From contig DAIDHD010000003.1 in NCBI GenBank assembly GCA_027459765.1, forward strand, positions 124,001 through 188,000: a DNA stretch of 64,000 bases. Reading direction: 5' to 3'. Of the stretch, positions 18,828 to 25,912 are shown piece after piece. The notes beneath the pieces were generated by a model, which searched no databases, was not told the DNA's origin, and saw only the letters and a list, made by a program, of their open reading frames with translations. Origin of the DNA: Gammaproteobacteria bacterium (GTDB taxonomy: Bacteria > Pseudomonadota > Gammaproteobacteria > Steroidobacterales > Steroidobacteraceae). Within the stretch, counting starts at the first letter, position 1, and every line of letters begins with the position of its first letter. The position numbers and the translations under genes were made by a program.

Positions 18828-19432
18828 ATCAGATCGAAGCCATCAGAAAGCTGCAAGCACTCGGGGTCTCCGTGGTGGAATCGCGTGACGCGGCCGCGCT
18901 GCTCGAGGTTTCCGGCAGCAACGCCACCACCATCCTGCGGCGCCTCGCGGCCGAGGGGATGATCGTGCATCTGAGCCGCGGTCGATGGCTGTTGCAGCGA
19001 CAGATCGATCGCCTGGCATTGCCCGAACTGATCATCGCGCCCTCCCCGGCCTACGTGTCATTGCAGTCGGCACTGTTTCATCATGGACTGATCGAGCAAA
19101 TCCCCTCCGTGATCTATGCCGTCACTCCGTCGCGGCCGCGCCGCGTGCAGACACCGCTGGGCGTGATCTCCTTGCATCGCATGCCGCCCGAACTCTTCGC
19201 CGGCTTCGAGCCCGCGGCCGAGTCGAACGCCAAGCTCGCGACGCCCGAAAAGGCCCTGTTCGACCTGCTGTACCTCGCACCGGGCCGGTCGCGCCTGTTC
19301 GCGAAGCCACCCGAACTGACGATTCCTCCCCGCTTTCACTGGCACCGGCTGCATGAATTCACGGAATTGGTGCGGTCAGGGGGGCGACGGGCGTTCATCG
19401 CCGAGCGAATCCGGACGTTGCAGGCGCGATAG
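18824..19432 (+). CDS. abiEi: AbiEi-type antitoxin / transcriptional autoregulator
   Basis: 202 residues. An N-terminal winged helix-turn-helix (about 1-65: AIRKLQALGVSVVESRDAAALLEVS, then TTILRRLAAEGMIVHLSRGRWLL) followed by the AbiEi C-terminal domain (PSPAYVSLQSALFHHGLIEQIPSVIYAVT and ATPEKALFDLLYLA). In this family the C-terminal domain neutralises the toxin and the N-terminal domain represses the promoter. The start overlaps the toxin stop, so the two proteins are translationally coupled. It likely binds the palindrome at 18023-18060. Confidence 0.85.
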   Translation: MNQIEAIRKLQALGVSVVESRDAAALLEVSGSNATTILRRLAAEGMIVHLSRGRWLLQRQIDRLALPELIIAPSPAYVSLQSALFHHGLIEQIPSVIYAVTPSRPRRVQTPLGVISLHRMPPELFAGFEPAAESNAKLATPEKALFDLLYLAPGRSRLFAKPPELTIPPRFHWHRLHEFTELVRSGGRRAFIAERIRTLQAR

Positions 19433-19499
19433 ACCGCCCTTACGGATGCGGGGACCGCCGGGGATTTCGCTCCCAGGCAGACCCAGTGCCGCATTCGGT

Positions 19500-19530
19500 A
19501 TATTAAAACTCTCGCCGGGATGCTTAATAT
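19500..19530. promoter_or_regulatory. Spaced inverted repeat upstream of porin
   Basis: ATATTAA (19500-19506) and TTAATAT (19524-19530) form an inverted repeat with a 17-base spacer in the 155-base gap before the porin start at 19588. It could be a regulator site or simply AT-rich promoter boxes; TTAATAT also resembles a -10 element. Confidence 0.35.
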
Positions 19531-19587
19531 TTGATGGAATATATCGGCACCACCATCATCAACAGCATCGCGAACCCGGAGCGAACC

Positions 19588-21150
19588 ATGCCGCCGAGAC
19601 TCTTCTGCCTGCGATCCCCCGCCTCCTGCGCGGCGACCGTGTTGCTGGCGGCGATCACCGCCCATCGCCCGGCGCACGCGCAGGCGGTGCCGCAGCCGCC
19701 GACGGACGCCGCCGCCTGCCGGGACGTGCACGACTTCGCGAGCAGCGACTGCACGCTCACCTGGCACGGCATCACCGTGTATGGCGCCTACGACGTCGGC
19801 GTCGGCTGGGTGAGCCACGGATTGCCGGAGAACGGCTACAACTACGAGGGCGAATCCCTGGTCAACCGCAACGGCAACCACCCGATGTTCCTGATCGCGC
19901 CCAACAACCTGTCGCAGACGGGACTCGGGATCCGCGCCAAGGAGGAACTCCTGCCCGGCTGGTATGCGGTCTTCAATGCCTCCACCGGCATCAACCCGCA
20001 GTCCGGGTCGCTCGCCAACGCCTCGGCGACCGACATCATCAACAATGGACTGCCGCGCGCCAGCTATTCGATCGCCATCGACGGCGCCCGTGCCGGGCAG
20101 ACGTTCAACGACGAGATCTACGGGGGTCTGGCGTCGGACGAGTTCGGCACGCTGACCTTCGGTCGCGAGCGGTCTCTGGGCACCGACGCGATGCTGGTCT
20201 ACGACCCCGCGGGCGGCGCCTACGCCTTCTCGTACATCGGCTACAACGGCACCATGGCCGGCGGCGGCGACACCGAGAACAGCCGCTGGGACGACGCCAT
20301 CAAGTACCGGATCGCCTTCGACCACCTGCACGTCGGTGTGATGTACAAGTTCGCCGACGGCGCCGGTGGCTGCTATTCGTCGGCGGCGACCTGGTCCGCC
20401 GCCACCTGCACCCCGGTACAGGCCCACAACGACGCCTATGGCCTAGACTTCGGCGGCGAGATCGGCGGATTCGCGGCGGACGTCGTCTACCAGCACTACA
20501 ACCAGGCGATCAGCGTGCTCAATCCGCTGCTGGGGGCGCAGAGCCCGACCCAGCCGTACCAGTCGACGGAGGACAGCATCGACACTCATCCGATCAGCGG
20601 CGCCAACGTGATCGACCCCACCGGCACGCTGTACGGCATCGTCACCGACAACACCGCGCTGATGGCCGCGGCGAAGTACACGTGGCGGGCGTTCAAGTTC
20701 TACGGCGGCTACGAGCACATCCGCCAGACCAACCCGTCGCAGCCGCTCGGCGTCGGCGCCGCCGATCAGGGCGGTTACTACTTGAGCGGCGTCGAGGACC
20801 ACAACCTCGACTCGCCGAAGACGGTGCGGATCTGGTGGACCGGCGCGAAGTACGCCTTCGCCGGGCACACCGACCTCACCGCGGCCTGGTACCACCAGGC
20901 GCAGAACACCTTCCGCGTCCCGGCGGTGTGCGGCGGCGCGGCGGGCGTGCTCGCCGCCTGCGCCGGTTCGCTCAACGAGTTCTCGCTGTTCACTGATCAT
21001 CGCTTCACGCCGCGATTCGACGTGTACGCCGGCATCGCCTATTCGGACGTGAGCGGCGGTCTCGGCATCGCGATTCCGCACAAGCCCGGAGTGCCGTACC
21101 TGCACGCCAACAACACCGCACCGACGATCGGCGGGCGCTTCAAGTTCTAG
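19588..21150 (+). CDS. Outer-membrane porin
   Basis: 520 residues. Start at the ATG at 19588, six bases after GGAG; a longer frame from 19531 is less likely. A signal peptide of about 33 residues (AATVLLAAITAHRPAHAQA) precedes a beta-barrel of Gram-negative porin type. Family features include LTWHGITVYGAYDVGVGW as first strand, LTFGRERSLGTDAML (the PEFG-like porin signature region), several alternating strands, and a C-terminal GGRFKF with terminal Phe for barrel assembly. It is longer than general porins (about 350-400) owing to extra loops with Cys pairs (GGCYSSAATWSAATC; VCGGAAGVLAACAG). Same family as the truncated porin at the left edge. Its stop overlaps the stop of the convergent gene by four bases. 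Confidence 0.85.
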   Translation: MPPRLFCLRSPASCAATVLLAAITAHRPAHAQAVPQPPTDAAACRDVHDFASSDCTLTWHGITVYGAYDVGVGWVSHGLPENGYNYEGESLVNRNGNHPMFLIAPNNLSQTGLGIRAKEELLPGWYAVFNASTGINPQSGSLANASATDIINNGLPRASYSIAIDGARAGQTFNDEIYGGLASDEFGTLTFGRERSLGTDAMLVYDPAGGAYAFSYIGYNGTMAGGGDTENSRWDDAIKYRIAFDHLHVGVMYKFADGAGGCYSSAATWSAATCTPVQAHNDAYGLDFGGEIGGFAADVVYQHYNQAISVLNPLLGAQSPTQPYQSTEDSIDTHPISGANVIDPTGTLYGIVTDNTALMAAAKYTWRAFKFYGGYEHIRQTNPSQPLGVGAADQGGYYLSGVEDHNLDSPKTVRIWWTGAKYAFAGHTDLTAAWYHQAQNTFRVPAVCGGAAGVLAACAGSLNEFSLFTDHRFTPRFDVYAGIAYSDVSGGLGIAIPHKPGVPYLHANNTAPTIGGRFKF

Positions 21151-21989
21151 CGCGACGGCGTGGTCTTCGACACGCCCGCCGGGCGGCGCGCGGGGGTCGC
21201 CGCGAGCCGTTGCGTACCCTCGCGCAGCAGCGAGGCGATCTCGCCCGCCTCCGGCAGGTGGCGCCAATAGCGCTGCGGCATCTCGCGCTGCATGGCGCGC
21301 GGATTGAGCCGCGCCACATTGCAGATGCTGCGGTAATAGGTACGCCAGAGATCCTCGAGCGGATCGGCGGGGTCACGGGGCGCGGCGGCCGGCGCCGCCA
21401 GCAGGGTGAGCGCGCCGTCGCGCCACACCGCCGAGCCGTCGGGGGTGGCGATGCTCCAGGGCATATTCGCGAAGCGCTTGACGAAGAACGGTGCCGCGCG
21501 CGGCAGGATCTCGTGCGCCGGCTCGAACCAGGCGAAATACACCCGCTCACCGTCGGCCTCGACCACCTCGCGAAAGCGCACGTAGGCATGCATCTTGTGC
21601 ACGTCACGGCGGATGGCGCTTTCCATGCGCGCCGCGCGGTGCACGTCCGGATCAGCCGCGTCCTCGAGGAGCCGCGGGTTCTCGTTGAGCAGCCGCCAGG
21701 CGAGCCGGTACATGAGGGTCCAGCGTCCCTCGTCTCGATACAGCGTCAGCGTCTCGAGCAGTCGCATCGCCGCGGCGGGCAGGCGCGGCGCCCGCGCCCG
21801 CCCACGCGCGTCGCTGGCCGCGTCCGGCGGCGCCGGCGCGGGGGCGGCTGCGGCGAACAGCGACGTCGGTGAGGTCCATTCGATGGCGTGCGGCGGCGTG
21901 CCAGCCGCGAGCCAGGGCCGCGCCGCGGCGCGCCACTCGGCGAAGGTACGCACCGAAGCGGTATGCGCGCTCATGTCCGGGAGGTTCAT
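21147..21989 (-). CDS. TIGR03915-type DNA metabolism protein (DUF4130), radical-SAM partner
   Basis: 280 residues. It resembles the family always found beside the putative DNA modification/repair radical SAM protein (TIGR03915/DUF4130): RRDVHKMHAYVRFREV, YFAWFEPAHEILPRAAPFFVKRFANMPWSI, and the C-terminal MQREMPQRYWRHLPEAGEIASLL. The function of the pair is unknown; the conserved partnership and a DNA-repair-like motif in the partner suggest a nucleic-acid lesion or modification. An Ala/Pro-rich insert (about 45-75) is not conserved in character. It follows the radical SAM gene with 20 bases between. I chose the ATG at 21989; 21974 is an alternative. Confidence 0.75.
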   Translation of the reverse strand: MNLPDMSAHTASVRTFAEWRAAARPWLAAGTPPHAIEWTSPTSLFAAAAPAPAPPDAASDARGRARAPRLPAAAMRLLETLTLYRDEGRWTLMYRLAWRLLNENPRLLEDAADPDVHRAARMESAIRRDVHKMHAYVRFREVVEADGERVYFAWFEPAHEILPRAAPFFVKRFANMPWSIATPDGSAVWRDGALTLLAAPAAAPRDPADPLEDLWRTYYRSICNVARLNPRAMQREMPQRYWRHLPEAGEIASLLREGTQRLAATPARRPAGVSKTTPSR

Positions 21990-22009
21990 GCGAATCGCGG
22001 CCGGCGGGG

Positions 22010-23230
22010 CTAGAAGAGTTCGCCCTGCACGCCCACCGGCAGGAGCGCGCGGCGCAGCCGTTCGGATCCGAGCGCGGCGTTCGCCGGGGCGAAATCGGCG
22101 GTGCGGATGAAGTGCCGCGCGCGCCGCAGCGACGCGCCCAGGGCTTCCAAGTCGGCGAACCGCAGCCGCCGCTGACGCCGCGCGGCGAGGATGCGCGCGA
22201 CCACGCGCACGCCCAGGCCGGGCACGCGCAGCAACGCCTCGCGCTCGGCGCGATTGACGTCGACCGGGAAGCACTCGCGGTGCGCGAGCGCCCAGGCGGT
22301 CTTCGGGTCGAGCGACAGGTCGAGTTGGCCGCCGACCAGCGCCGAACCGATCTCCGCCACCGAAAACCCGTAGAAGCGCAGCAGCCAATCGGCCTGGTAG
22401 AGCCGATGCTCGCGCAACAGCGGCGGCGCGCGGTTCGGCAGCCGCGCCGAGGCGAAGGGAATGGGGCTGAAGGCCGAGTAGTAGACGCGCTTCAGGCGAT
22501 ACGCGCGGTAGAGCTGATCGGCGGTGCCGAGGATGTCGGCGTCCGAGCTCGGCTCCGCGCCGACGATCAGCTGCGTGCTCTGCCCGGACGGCGAGAAGCG
22601 CGGCGCGCGCCGGCCGCCCTCGCGAGCCTCATCGAGCTTGACGCGGATCACGCCCATGGTCTGCTCGATGGACGCGGCGGACTTCTCGGGCGCGAGCGCC
22701 GCCAGTGCCGCGCCGGTGGGCAGCTCGATGTTGACGCTCAGACGGTCTGCGTAGCGGCCGGCGAGTTCGATGAGCTCCGCGCTCGCCTCCGGGATGGTCT
22801 TCAAGTGAATGTAGCCGCGAAAGTCGTGCTCCTCACGCAAGCACCGCGCGACCGCCACCAACTGCTCCATGGTGTAGTCGGCCGAGCGGATGATCCCGGA
22901 GCTCAGGAACAGGCCCTCGATGTAGTTGCGGCGGTAGAAGTCGAGGGTGAGGTTCACCACCTCGGCGACGCTGAAGCGCGCACGACGCACGTCGCTCGAA
23001 CGGCGGTTGACGCAGTACTGGCAGTCGTAGAGGCAGAAATTGGTGAGCAGGATCTTGAGCAGCGAGACGCAGCGGCCGTCCGGCGTGTAGCTATGGCAGA
23101 TGCCCATGCCGGTGGTCGAGCCCATGCCGCTCCCTGAACGCGAGTCGCGCTTGGGCGCGCCGCTCGAGGCGCAGGAGGCGTCGTACTTGGCCGCGTCGGC
23201 GAGGACTTCCAGCTTGGCGGCGAGCTCCAT
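22010..23230 (-). CDS. Putative DNA modification/repair radical SAM protein
   Basis: 406 residues. Radical SAM domain with the Fe-S motif CLYDCQYC (CxxxCxxC), preceded by CVSLLKILLTNF and followed by the family-typical NRRSSDVRRARFS. An additional conserved cysteine pattern lies at the N-terminus (ASCASSG). The C-terminus (about 335-365) holds a helix-hairpin-helix, LLRVPGLGVRVVARILAARR, of the kind that binds DNA. This is the TIGR03916-type protein that co-occurs with the gene at 21147-21989. A TATAAT box ends six bases before the ATG and no Shine-Dalgarno is present, so the mRNA may be leaderless. Confidence 0.85.
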   Translation of the reverse strand: MELAAKLEVLADAAKYDASCASSGAPKRDSRSGSGMGSTTGMGICHSYTPDGRCVSLLKILLTNFCLYDCQYCVNRRSSDVRRARFSVAEVVNLTLDFYRRNYIEGLFLSSGIIRSADYTMEQLVAVARCLREEHDFRGYIHLKTIPEASAELIELAGRYADRLSVNIELPTGAALAALAPEKSAASIEQTMGVIRVKLDEAREGGRRAPRFSPSGQSTQLIVGAEPSSDADILGTADQLYRAYRLKRVYYSAFSPIPFASARLPNRAPPLLREHRLYQADWLLRFYGFSVAEIGSALVGGQLDLSLDPKTAWALAHRECFPVDVNRAEREALLRVPGLGVRVVARILAARRQRRLRFADLEALGASLRRARHFIRTADFAPANAALGSERLRRALLPVGVQGELF

Positions 23231-23236
23231 ACTGGG

Positions 23237-23242
23237 ATTATA
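23237..23242 (-). promoter_or_regulatory. -10 box TATAAT, leaderless promoter of radical SAM gene
   Basis: On the minus strand a perfect TATAAT is followed by exactly six bases (CCCAGT) and then the ATG at 23230. The predicted transcription start coincides with the start codon. The -35 region is not clear. Confidence 0.5.
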
Positions 23243-23312
23243 TACAGGAACCTCGACCCGACCAGTACCCCGGGATGATGGCGTGCGCGCTCGTCCGCGC
23301 GTCGAACGCCGC

Positions 23313-23957
23313 TCAGGTCACGCGACGGCGGCGTAGGAAGCACGCGCGACCGGCGAGGATATGGGTGCGCATGACCTCGTAGGCCCACTCGGTGTCGCGC
23401 GTCTCGATGGCCTGCACCAGTTCCAGATGCTGATCGGCGCTGCGCCGGAGCTCCTCCGGCGAGTATTGCCGAAAGGTGCGCAGGATGAGGGGCGCCTCGA
23501 TCAGCCCGGCGAGGGTCTTCTCCAGGCGCCCGCTCCGCGCCGCCGCCTGGACCCGGCGGTGAAAGCGGTCGTTGAGCTCGCCGATGCGGGTGATGTACTC
23601 GCCGCTGGCGCGCTCGACCTCCGCCTTCTGGCGGTTGGCGAGCTCGCGAAGCTCCTCGATCTGCTCGGCCGTGGCGTTCTCCGCGGCGCGGCGCGCGCTC
23701 AGCGGCTCGAGCGCGGCGCGCAATTCGAAGATCTCCTCGGCATCCTCGATCTCGAACGGGGCTACCACCGCGCCGTGGTTGGGTTCGAAGCGCACCAGCC
23801 CCTCGGCCTGCAACCGGCGCAGCGCCTCGCGGATGGGCGTGCGGCTCACGCCGGCGGAACGGGCGAGTTCCTGCTCGGTGAGCCGCGTGCCGGCCCGGTA
23901 TTTGCCGCGCACGATGCCGTCGCGGACGCTCGCATAGGCGCGCTCGGCGGCGCGCAT
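23313..23957 (-). CDS. GntR-family (FCD-type) transcriptional regulator
   Basis: 214 residues. N-terminal winged helix: YASVRDGIVRGKYRAGTRLTEQELARSAGVSRTPIREALRRLQAEGLV; C-terminal all-helical FCD effector domain with the metal/ligand histidines in NDRFHRRVQAAARS, ADQHLELVQAIE and MRTHILAGR. It is the last gene of the HMG-CoA-lyase-like/hyuA/hyuB operon, its ATG overlapping the hyuB stop by one base (TGATG). FCD-type GntR proteins bind palindromes such as TTGTATACAA; four such sites lie in this island (29015, 29156, 33226, 33454), making it the likely regulator of the whole catabolic set. Confidence 0.9.
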   Translation of the reverse strand: MRAAERAYASVRDGIVRGKYRAGTRLTEQELARSAGVSRTPIREALRRLQAEGLVRFEPNHGAVVAPFEIEDAEEIFELRAALEPLSARRAAENATAEQIEELRELANRQKAEVERASGEYITRIGELNDRFHRRVQAAARSGRLEKTLAGLIEAPLILRTFRQYSPEELRRSADQHLELVQAIETRDTEWAYEVMRTHILAGRACFLRRRRVT

Positions 23958-25870
23958 CAGACAGCCCGGCCGCCGCGAGGCGCGCGGACGTCGCGGGGAG
24001 CGCGGACGTCGCTGGCGAAGCGCGGCTGTGCGGGCGGCGGCAGCCCGGTCTCGCCGAGACAACGCGCCTTCAACTCGTCGATGGAGGCGAAGCCGCGGTC
24101 GAACAGACCGACCGCGCCACGCGCCGCCGCCAGCTCGGCCCGCAAACGCGTCGTCCCCGGACCATCGATTTCACCGTCCGCGCCGATGACCACGCCGTAG
24201 CGGCGCGCGCCCGCCACCGTGACCAGGCCCGCATCGACGTCGAATTTGACCAGGTTCGGGTCGCGTTCCAGCGGATCGCCCCAGCCACCGCCCCCCCAGG
24301 TGTCGGCGACGAGCAGATCGCCCTCCTCGACCTTCACCCGGTCGATCTTCGAGGGCAGACGCTCGCGGGTACCGTCGCGCCGCTCGAGCGTCTTGCCACT
24401 GCGCGCACCCGGCAGGCCGCCATTCACGCCCCAGGGATAGGTCAGCCAGCGGTCGTCGTGGATGGAGATCTCGCCCGGCTCCAGGAAGCGGTACCCGATG
24501 CGCAGCCCGTTCCCGCCGCGGTGCTTGCCGGGACCACCGCTGTCGGGAATGGTTTCGTAGGTCTCGACGCGCAGCGGGAAGTAGCTTTCGAGGAATTCGT
24601 TCGGCACGTTGGTGAACGACGGCCACAGCGAGTGTCCGTCCGGCCCGTCACCGAAGGGCTTGCCGGGGATGCCGCCGAAGGTGATCTGGTAGAGCTGGTA
24701 CCAATCACCGTGCGCATCGACACCGGAGTACATGAAGTGCGGCGAATCGGAGAAGCCGGCGGCGCACATGAATTGCGGATTGCCCTGACCGAGGAGGCCG
24801 CCGAGGATGTCGAAGATGCGCCCGAGCGCATGCGTACGGCAGGACAGCGCGGCGGGTTTGACGGGTTTCAGCAGCGTCCCTTCGGGAATACGCACCTCCA
24901 TCAGGTCGTAGAAACCGTCGTTGAAGAGGATCTGGGGGTCGAACACCATGATCATATAGACCCCGGCGAACATCTTGAACATCTCCTCGTTGAGGAGGAA
25001 GTTGATCGAGGAGATCGATTGCGGATCGGTGCCGGCGAAGTCGAAGATGCAGGTCTCGCCCTCGCGCCACATGGTGCAGGCAATCTTGTAGGGACCCATG
25101 CCGAGTCCGTCGTCGCAGATGTAGTCCTCGAAGTATTGCCGGGTGGTCGGCACCGTGCGCAGGATGAGTTCCCGCATCGCTCGCCGATTGCGCGCCAGCA
25201 TCTCCTCCATGGCCGAGTAGAGCACGTCATCGCCGAAACGCGCGCTGATCTCGGTGCAGCGGCTCGCCGCCGTGCGCAGCGCGGCGACGATGGCGTTGAA
25301 ATCCGAGAGGTTCCAGTGCGGCAACCGGCAGTTGTGCAGCATGATGTCGAGCACGTCCTTGTTGAGCTCGCCGCGCCGGTAGATCTTCACCGGTGGCACG
25401 GTGATGCCCTCCTCGTAGATGGTGCGCGCGTCGGTGGGCAGGGAGCCGGGGACCTTGCCGCCCACGTCGGTCATGTGGCCGAACATGGCGGCCCACGCGA
25501 TCAGACGGCCGTTGCGGTAGATCGGCATCAGCAGCAGCCAGTCGTTGGCGTGGCTGACCGCGCCGCGCACCGCGTACGGGTCGTTGGTGAGGAAGACGTC
25601 GCCCTCCTCGATGGTGCCGTCGTAGCCCTGCATGAAGCCCCAGATGAACGAGCCGAACTGGCCGACGACCATCTTGCCGTCGACGTTGGCGATCATCGGG
25701 AACTCGTCGTGCTGTTCGCGGATGCCGGGCGACATGGCGGTGCGAAACAGCACCGTGTCCATCTCGAAGCGCGCGTTGCGCAGCGCGCTCTCGATGATGT
25801 CGATGGTCACCGTGTCGACCTTGACCTTCTTCAGGCGCTTGACGTTGCGTTGGATGATCTTCGCGGGCAT
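23957..25870 (-). CDS. hyuB: HyuB-type hydantoinase B / oxoprolinase / carboxylase alpha-like subunit
   Basis: 637 residues, somewhat longer than typical HyuB. PF02538 family: N-terminal DIIESALRNARFEMDTVLFRTAMSPGIREQHD, NDPYAVRGAVSHANDWLLL, AMFGHMTDVGGKVPGS, and C-terminal GGPGKHRGGNGLRIGY and TWGGGGWGDP. Members pair with HyuA in ATP-dependent 5-oxoprolinase, N-methylhydantoinase and acetone/acetophenone carboxylases. The C-terminus carries a six-codon duplication (APRDVR repeated, 18-base period near 23983-24012). It sits 42 bases after hyuA and overlaps the gntR start. Substrate is not predictable from sequence alone. Confidence 0.88.
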   Translation of the reverse strand: MPAKIIQRNVKRLKKVKVDTVTIDIIESALRNARFEMDTVLFRTAMSPGIREQHDEFPMIANVDGKMVVGQFGSFIWGFMQGYDGTIEEGDVFLTNDPYAVRGAVSHANDWLLLMPIYRNGRLIAWAAMFGHMTDVGGKVPGSLPTDARTIYEEGITVPPVKIYRRGELNKDVLDIMLHNCRLPHWNLSDFNAIVAALRTAASRCTEISARFGDDVLYSAMEEMLARNRRAMRELILRTVPTTRQYFEDYICDDGLGMGPYKIACTMWREGETCIFDFAGTDPQSISSINFLLNEEMFKMFAGVYMIMVFDPQILFNDGFYDLMEVRIPEGTLLKPVKPAALSCRTHALGRIFDILGGLLGQGNPQFMCAAGFSDSPHFMYSGVDAHGDWYQLYQITFGGIPGKPFGDGPDGHSLWPSFTNVPNEFLESYFPLRVETYETIPDSGGPGKHRGGNGLRIGYRFLEPGEISIHDDRWLTYPWGVNGGLPGARSGKTLERRDGTRERLPSKIDRVKVEEGDLLVADTWGGGGWGDPLERDPNLVKFDVDAGLVTVAGARRYGVVIGADGEIDGPGTTRLRAELAAARGAVGLFDRGFASIDELKARCLGETGLPPPAQPRFASDVRAPRDVRAPRGGRAV

Positions 25871-25912
25871 GGCGTGCTCACCTTCGGGGAACGGGCTTTG
25901 AGGTCTCGGGCA

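Noticed and set aside
24291..24297. C7 tract in hyuB as a phase-variation site
   Set aside because: Encodes the conserved Gly-rich GGGGWGD segment in a GC-rich gene; length is unremarkable.
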